Shown here: positions 59,627-64,000 of the stretch, one piece after another | Position numbering within the stretch: the first letter of the stretch is position 1 | Layout of the letters: every line of letters begins with the position of its first letter | NCBI GenBank assembly: GCA_902557155.1 | Contig: CACDYR010000002.1 | Location: 197,025 to 261,024, forward strand | DNA length: 64,000 bases | Direction of reading: 5' to 3' | Source: an uncultured Pelagibacteraceae bacterium | Lineage (GTDB): Bacteria; Pseudomonadota; Alphaproteobacteria; Pelagibacterales; Pelagibacteraceae | Notes under the pieces: generated by a model | The model's database searches: none | What the model was told of the DNA's origin: nothing | What the model saw: only the letters and a program-made list of their open reading frames with translations | Position numbers and translations under genes: made by a program

Positions 59627-59724
59627 GTTCAAAAGAAAAAAATGAGCGTTTAAGCTTGGCGCTTAGAAAAAATTTGAAGAAAAGAAAAATTTTCCAAAAA
59701 AAAAATAAAAAGAAAAATAAATAA
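59623..59724 (+). CDS. 33-aa basic miniprotein coupled to dcd
   Basis: Short frame [20 protein letters not shown] followed by [13 protein letters not shown]. The start overlaps the stop of the upstream small gene (ATGA) and its TAA overlaps the dcd ATG (TAATG), so it fits exactly between two genes. The pattern [14 protein letters not shown] resembles short alphaproteobacterial proteins of the form ERLAxALRxNLxRRK that I associate with the murA neighbourhood. The precise translational junctions support it as a gene; the function is unknown. Confidence 0.72.
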   Translation: MSSKEKNERLSLALRKNLKKRKIFQKKNKKKNK

Positions 59725-60284
59725 TGTCAATTCAACCTGATTCTTGGATTAAAAAAATGTGCAAAGAGCACAATATGATAGAGCCATTTTTGGATCATCA
59801 AGTTTCTGAAGGTAAAATTTCTTATGGATTAAGTAGTATGGGATATGATGTAAGAATCTCAGATGAATATAGAATTTTTACCAATGTTAATAGTTCTTTA
59901 GTTGATCCAAAGAATTTTTCTGATGATAACTTTATAGAACGAAAAGGACCACATTGTATTATCCCACCAAATTCATTCGTTTTAGCTAAAACAGTAGAAT
60001 ATTTTAGAATACCAAAAGATGTTTTATGTATTTGTGTTGGAAAAAGTACTTATGCTAGGACAGGAATTATTTGTAATGTTACTCCAATTGAAAATGAATT
60101 TGAGGGCAATATTGTAATTGAGCTAAGTAATACAACACCTAATCCTGCAAAAATCTATTCAAATGAAGGAATAGCACAATTTTTATTTTTTAAATCAGAT
60201 ACTCAACCAGAAACAACTTATAAATCAAAGAACGGTAAATATCAGGGTCAAACTACAATTCAAGTTGCTAAAATTAAAAAGTAA
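59724..60284 (+). CDS. dcd: dCTP deaminase
   Basis: 186-aa enzyme that converts dCTP to dUTP for dTMP synthesis. It has [14 protein letters not shown], the [10 protein letters not shown] nucleotide motif, and the catalytic glutamate in [14 protein letters not shown], with a C-terminal [14 protein letters not shown] lid. The length is typical of proteobacterial Dcd. It starts on the stop of a 33-aa gene and is followed by murA after 3 nt. Confidence 0.95.
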   Translation: MSIQPDSWIKKMCKEHNMIEPFLDHQVSEGKISYGLSSMGYDVRISDEYRIFTNVNSSLVDPKNFSDDNFIERKGPHCIIPPNSFVLAKTVEYFRIPKDVLCICVGKSTYARTGIICNVTPIENEFEGNIVIELSNTTPNPAKIYSNEGIAQFLFFKSDTQPETTYKSKNGKYQGQTTIQVAKIKK

Positions 60285-60287
60285 TTT

Positions 60288-61547
60288 ATGGATAAATTTC
60301 TGATTAATGGCCCTTGTAAAATCAAGGGCAATGTTTCAATTTCAGGTTCGAAGAATGCATCTCTCCCAATTTTAGCTGCAACATTATTATTTGATAAACC
60401 TGTGGTTATCAAAAATTTACCAAGAGTTAGAGACATTAATACAATGTTAAATTTATTAAAGTCTCTTGGTTCTAAAATATTTTTATCAAGAGATAAAAAA
60501 ACAGCAAAAATTATAAATAAAAAAAATATGAAAACTTTTGCTAGTTATTCTTTAGTCAAAACAATGCGTGGTTCTATTTTAGTTTTAGGTCCACTTATTT
60601 CAAAATACCATAAATCTAAAATCTCTTTACCTGGAGGGTGTTTAATTGGTGCTAGACCAGTTAATTATCATCTAACAGCATTAAAAAAACTTGGTATGAA
60701 ATATGAACTAAAAGATGGATATATTTTAGCAAAATCAAAAGGAAAACTTAGCGGAACAACTGTAAACTTTCCAAAGATAAGTGTTGGGGCAACTGAAAAT
60801 TCTATAATAGCAGCATGTCTAGCAAAAGGAAAAACAGTTTTAAATAATTGTGCAATAGAACCTGAGATTAAAGATCTTACAAATTTTTTAAATAATGCTG
60901 GAGCGAAAATAAAATGGACAGGAAGAGTTTGTAAAATCATAGGTGTAAATTCTTTAAATGAAACTGAATATTCTGTAATGGCTGATAGAATAGAAGCAGG
61001 CACATTTTGTGTAGCTGCAACACTTGCAAAAGGTAACTTACAAATAAATAATTTAAATCCTAAAATTATTGGTACAGAAATAAAATTACTAAAAAAAGTT
61101 GGTGCTAAAATTAAAACTAGTGAAAATAAAATCTTAATTAAAGGACCTGAAAAAATAAAATCCATAAAAAGCATTAAAACTAAAGAATTTCCAGGTATTC
61201 CAACAGACCTTCAAGCACAATTGATGGTTTTAATGTGCAAAGCAGTTGGCAAAAGTTCAATAACTGAAAGTATTTTTGAAAATAGATTTATGCATGTTGC
61301 AGAATTACAAAGACTGGGAGCAAAAATAAATATTAAAAATAATACTGCTACGATAGAAGGAAATACTAAATTCATTGGCGCTGAATTAATGTCTAGTGAT
61401 TTAAGAGCTTCTGTTGCTTTGGTTCTAGCAGCTATAGTTTCTAATGGTAAATCATATATTAACAGAATTTATCACTTAGATCGAGGTTATGAAAAAATAG
61501 AAAACAAATTAAAAAAAATAGGTGTTAAAATTAAAAGATTAAAATAG
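60288..61547 (+). CDS. murA: UDP-N-acetylglucosamine 1-carboxyvinyltransferase
   Basis: 419-aa first enzyme of peptidoglycan precursor synthesis; transfers enolpyruvate from PEP to UDP-GlcNAc. It has SGSKNASLPILAATLL, the active-site cysteine in LPGGCLIGARPVNYH (fosfomycin-sensitive type), DRIEAGTFCVAA, and DLRASVALVLAAI. It overlaps the DUF2948 gene by one base (TAGTG). Confidence 0.96.
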   Translation: MDKFLINGPCKIKGNVSISGSKNASLPILAATLLFDKPVVIKNLPRVRDINTMLNLLKSLGSKIFLSRDKKTAKIINKKNMKTFASYSLVKTMRGSILVLGPLISKYHKSKISLPGGCLIGARPVNYHLTALKKLGMKYELKDGYILAKSKGKLSGTTVNFPKISVGATENSIIAACLAKGKTVLNNCAIEPEIKDLTNFLNNAGAKIKWTGRVCKIIGVNSLNETEYSVMADRIEAGTFCVAATLAKGNLQINNLNPKIIGTEIKLLKKVGAKIKTSENKILIKGPEKIKSIKSIKTKEFPGIPTDLQAQLMVLMCKAVGKSSITESIFENRFMHVAELQRLGAKINIKNNTATIEGNTKFIGAELMSSDLRASVALVLAAIVSNGKSYINRIYHLDRGYEKIENKLKKIGVKIKRLK

Positions 61548-61939
61548 TGAATAAATATTTAGCAAAAATTATAGCAAGTGACCAAGAAGGGTTACAGATG
61601 ATTTCAGCTTGTAGTTCAGGGGCTAAGGTTAAAATTGCAGATATAAAATATCTCGCATCCAATAAGGTTTTTTTATTATCAATTGAAAGAACCAAGGTTG
61701 AAAGTGATCAGGAAGATAAAAAAATCAATAGTATTTGTAGGTTTGATTTTGTTGACAAAGTAAGATCAAAGAACATTGATCAATCAAATCAAGAAACAGT
61801 TTTAGAACTAATAGGTATAGATTATTTGAAAAATAATGATGTTTATGAAATAAATCTTATTTTTAATAACAATGCTCATATTGCTTTAACTACAGAAACT
61901 ATTGAAGCAAGATTAGAGGATCAAAGTGAAATTAAATAG
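61547..61939 (+). CDS. DUF2948-family protein
   Basis: 130-aa protein of the alphaproteobacterial DUF2948 family, found between murA and hisD. Recognisable parts are ASDQEGLQMISACSSGAKVK, ICRFDFVDKVRSKNI, LELIGIDYLKN and the C-terminal ALTTETIEARLEDQSE. The start is GTG 61547, overlapping the murA stop. The function is unknown. Confidence 0.9.
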   Translation: MNKYLAKIIASDQEGLQMISACSSGAKVKIADIKYLASNKVFLLSIERTKVESDQEDKKINSICRFDFVDKVRSKNIDQSNQETVLELIGIDYLKNNDVYEINLIFNNNAHIALTTETIEARLEDQSEIK

Positions 61940-61941
61940 TT

Positions 61942-63225
61942 ATGAAGACACTAAATAGTAAAAGTAAAAATTTTGATAAATTATTAGAGAATTTGCTCTT
62001 GCAGAGAAAAAAAAAAATTCAATCAGACTCTGTTTCTGTAACAAATATAATTAAAGATGTTAAAAAAAATGGAGATAAAGCATTATTAAAATACGAGAAA
62101 AGATTTAATCAAAACAACACAATTATTCCAAGCTCAAAACAAATAAAAAAATCTATAAATTCACTTGATAAAAAAGTAAAGAAAGCAATCGATACGGCTT
62201 ATAATAGAATTTATAAATTTCATTCACTTCAAAAATTTAAAAATATTTCTTATACAGATAAATTAAAAAATAAACTCGAATATAAATATGTACCTTTAGA
62301 GTCTGTTGCAATTTATGTTCCTGGTTCTACTGCTTCATACCCATCGAGTGTGTTGATGAACGCTATTCCAGCAATTGTTGCAGGAGTTAAGAGAATAGTT
62401 ATGATTAATCCAGGCCATAAAGGAAAACAAAATCCAGCCGTATTATACGCTGCAAAAAAATGCAAAATAAAAGAAATATATTCCATTGGGGGCCCTTCTG
62501 CTATTGCAGCAGTATCCTATGGGACTAAAAAAATTAAAAAAGTTCATAAAATAGTTGGTCCAGGAAACGCATATGTTGCGGCTGCAAAAAAAGAAGTTTT
62601 TGGCGTTGTTGGAATTGAAGGTATGACCGCAGGTCCTTCAGAAGTGACTGTCGTTTGTGATAAATTCTCAAATCCTGAGTGGGTTGCAAGTGATTTAATT
62701 GGACAAGCTGAACATGATATTCTTGCACAATGTATTTTGATTTCAAAAGATAAAGATTTACTAGATAAAGTAAAAATTGAAATTACTAAACAATTAAAAG
62801 AAATTCCAAGAGCTTCTGTTGCAAAAAGAAGCTTAATTAATAATGGAATTCTTATGCATGTTTCTTCAGAGGCTAAAATAATAAGTGTTATAAATAAAAT
62901 TGCACCAGAACATTTAGAATTAAATATTAAAAATTATAAATCGTTAGTTCCAAAAATAAAAAATTCAGGATCAATATGTTTAGGAAAATATGCAGTGATG
63001 GCAATGACTGATTATAATGTTGGATCAAACCATGTGTTGCCAACTAATGGTTCTGCCAAATACTCAAGCGGCATAAGTGTAAATGAATTTTATAAAAGAA
63101 TTTCATACATAAACTTATCAAAAAAGGGTATTGAAAGTCTTGGACCATCAGTTATAACACTTGCAAATTACGAAGGGTTGGTTGGACACGCTCAATCTGT
63201 AGTAAAACGAATAAGGAGAAAATAA
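61942..63225 (+). CDS. hisD: histidinol dehydrogenase
   Basis: 427-aa zinc enzyme that oxidises histidinol to histidine in two NAD-dependent steps. It has [20 protein letters not shown], the [13 protein letters not shown] motif, [20 protein letters not shown] (zinc and catalytic residues) and [15 protein letters not shown]. The other his genes are elsewhere. It ends 2 nt before infA. Confidence 0.96.
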   Translation: MKTLNSKSKNFDKLLENLLLQRKKKIQSDSVSVTNIIKDVKKNGDKALLKYEKRFNQNNTIIPSSKQIKKSINSLDKKVKKAIDTAYNRIYKFHSLQKFKNISYTDKLKNKLEYKYVPLESVAIYVPGSTASYPSSVLMNAIPAIVAGVKRIVMINPGHKGKQNPAVLYAAKKCKIKEIYSIGGPSAIAAVSYGTKKIKKVHKIVGPGNAYVAAAKKEVFGVVGIEGMTAGPSEVTVVCDKFSNPEWVASDLIGQAEHDILAQCILISKDKDLLDKVKIEITKQLKEIPRASVAKRSLINNGILMHVSSEAKIISVINKIAPEHLELNIKNYKSLVPKIKNSGSICLGKYAVMAMTDYNVGSNHVLPTNGSAKYSSGISVNEFYKRISYINLSKKGIESLGPSVITLANYEGLVGHAQSVVKRIRRK

Positions 63226-63230
63226 ATTTG
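63213..63230 (+). promoter_or_regulatory. ribosome site that fixes the TTG start of infA
   Basis: AAGGAG (63213-63218) inside the end of hisD stands 9 nt before TTG 63228. No in-frame ATG exists before the conserved IF-1 core, so the strong site supports initiation at TTG. Confidence 0.8.
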
Positions 63231-63443
63231 TCAAAACAAGACTTACTGGAATTTAAAGGTACAGTGATAGACCTACTTCCGAACGCTATGTTTAGAGTAA
63301 AATTAGAAAATGGACATACTGTTACTGCCCATACAGCTGGTAAGTTAAGAAAAAACAGAATTAGAGTTCTCCAAGGTGATAATGTGACAGTTGAAATGAC
63401 ACCTTACGATCTTACTAAAGGAAGAATTATCTTTAGAGGATAA
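63228..63443 (+). CDS. infA: translation initiation factor IF-1
   Basis: 71-aa OB-fold factor that binds the 30S A site. It has [39 protein letters not shown] and the end [11 protein letters not shown]; a standard length. Start TTG (TTG TCA AAA CAA). It follows hisD directly; genes that lie between them in larger alphaproteobacterial genomes are absent. tRNA-Phe begins 4 nt after its stop. Confidence 0.97.
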   Translation: MSKQDLLEFKGTVIDLLPNAMFRVKLENGHTVTAHTAGKLRKNRIRVLQGDNVTVEMTPYDLTKGRIIFRG

Positions 63444-63447
63444 ATAA

Positions 63448-63522
63448 GGCTGAGTAGCTCAGGAGTAGAGCAGAGCCCTGAAAAGGCTTGTGTCGGAGGT
63501 GCGAATCCTTCCTCAGCCACCA
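63448..63522 (+). tRNA. tRNA-Phe(GAA) with G at T-loop position 55
   Basis: 75-nt cloverleaf. Acceptor GGCTGAG/CTCAGCC with discriminator A and an encoded CCA. D-arm GCTC/GAGC with a short loop. Anticodon stem GAGCC/GGCTT with loop CTGAAAA, anticodon GAA. T-stem GGAGG/CCTTC. The T-loop is TGCGAAT, so position 55, normally the universal pseudouridine, is G. Confidence 0.94.
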
Positions 63523-63602
63523 CCACAAAGTTTCATCTTGAAATAACTGTAAAAGAAATTAACCTTAAGAGATAATAAATAACAAAAGGACTAAGAAATA
63601 AG

Positions 63603-63815
63603 ATGAGTACACTACAAGGAAAAATTAAATGGTATAATGGTAAAAAGGGATATGGCTTCATTGAAAGAGATGATAAAGAAAAAGATGCCTTTGTTCACGC
63701 TTCAGCGGTAAAAGCTGCTGGTATGAGATATCTCAATGAAGGTGATAAACTTGAATTCACATTAGAAGATGGTCCTAAAGGTCCTTCTGCAGTAAATTTA
63801 AAAAAAATAGACTAA
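63603..63815 (+). CDS. cold-shock-domain protein (CspA family)
   Basis: 70-aa single cold-shock domain that binds single-stranded RNA/DNA. RNP1 is KGYGFIER and RNP2 is DAFVHASAV; the start GKIKWYNGKKGYGF is typical. It lies 80 nt after tRNA-Phe. A strong hairpin terminator follows. CspA leaders can respond to temperature, but the short leader here shows nothing decisive. Confidence 0.96.
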   Translation: MSTLQGKIKWYNGKKGYGFIERDDKEKDAFVHASAVKAAGMRYLNEGDKLEFTLEDGPKGPSAVNLKKID

Positions 63816-63829
63816 TTTAGAAATTATTT

Positions 63830-63871
63830 AAAAGGGCGTTTTATCTACCAAATAGATAAACGTCCTTTTTC
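63830..63871 (+). terminator. intrinsic terminator after the cold-shock gene
   Basis: AAAAGGGCGTTTTATCT (63830-63846) pairs with AGATAAACGTCCTTTT (from 63854), with one G-U and one bulge and a 7-nt loop, then a T-run. Because both arms carry A/T runs it can act in both directions. Confidence 0.85.
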
Positions 63872-63974
63872 TATTTATACCTTGAATATTAATTTTTTTT
63901 GTCTAAAAGACTGCTCATGAATATAAATATTACATACAGGAAGACTTTTAGAAGTACTCACAGAAACTGTTTCC

Positions 63975-63990
63975 ATAGCCAGTAGGCTAT
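63975..63990. other. small hairpin at the window end
   Basis: ATAGCC-AGTA-GGCTAT followed by an AT-rich tail. It may be a terminator for a gene outside the window or a structured leader. Apart from this and a doubtful 33-codon frame on the minus strand (63875-63976), the last 130 nt show nothing. Confidence 0.35.
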
Positions 63991-64000
63991 TTATTTATAT

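Noticed and set aside
63875..63976. 33-codon frame on the minus strand at the window end (METVSVSTSKSL...)
   Set aside because: No clear ribosome site, unremarkable composition and only partial context; could be real but is not supported.

Overview
The window is one stretch of a very AT-rich, tightly packed bacterial chromosome. Gene content and order point to an alphaproteobacterium of the SAR11 (Pelagibacterales) type. The signs are: a Suv3-type helicase, a RegB-type redox kinase, a CobS/CobT/J-domain set, the murA-DUF2948-hisD order, a TAXI-TRAP transporter, AT-driven codon use (Lys, Asn and Ile are abundant), many 1-4 nt gene overlaps, and no gap above about 200 nt. The assignment comes from gene content only; I ran no searches. 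There is no prophage, insertion sequence, CRISPR array, rRNA gene or recognisable riboswitch. No stretch over 300 bases lacks a gene.

Layout. 1-5.3 kb: the end of a long-chain acyl-CoA ligase, a 30-aa lysine-rich miniprotein, and a leftward run suv3-like helicase > terB-like > fdxA > carD. 5.4-14 kb: acetoacetyl-CoA synthetase, an aminotransferase, a TAXI-TRAP importer (binding protein plus fused permease), a hotdog thioesterase with a 32-aa membrane miniprotein and tRNA-Arg, and a thiolase. 14-20 kb: pyruvate dehydrogenase E1 (carrying its own lipoyl domain) and E2, an EamA transporter, and uppP. 20-28 kb: gltD-gltB (glutamate synthase), an alpha/beta hydrolase and a GT4 glycosyltransferase. 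28-38 kb: the translation block thrS-infC-rpmI-rplT-pheS-pheT-lepA, then a GT17 glycosyltransferase, tRNA-Ser and an FkbM methyltransferase. 38-46 kb: gyrB, regB-like kinase, cobT/cobS/J-protein, bolA, aroB and aroK. 46.9-51 kb: two unknown envelope genes, then def-fmt-truA. 51-58.4 kb (leftward): rpmH-rnpA-yidD-yidC, argB, a HAD nucleotidase, dapD, dapE, a histone-deacetylase-like protein and a SET-domain protein. 58.5-64 kb: a TVP38-type membrane protein, tRNA-Thr, two small charged proteins, dcd, murA, DUF2948, hisD, infA, tRNA-Phe and a cold-shock protein.

Most genes are housekeeping. Central carbon and nitrogen entry (PDH, glutamate synthase), amino-acid and cell-wall precursor synthesis (dapD/E, argB, aroB/K, murA, uppP) and translation dominate. 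The points worth a second look are: (i) lysine-rich, H1-like sequence in both the miniprotein and the CarD tail, together with a SET-domain methyltransferase and a deacetylase-fold enzyme in the same window; (ii) a lipoyl domain fused to PDH E1; (iii) CobS/CobT plus a J-protein with no cobalamin genes in view; (iv) several very small genes in defined translational contexts; (v) two tRNAs with non-canonical T-loops, and tRNAs wedged between genes; (vi) three convergent gene pairs that end on one shared palindromic TTAA.
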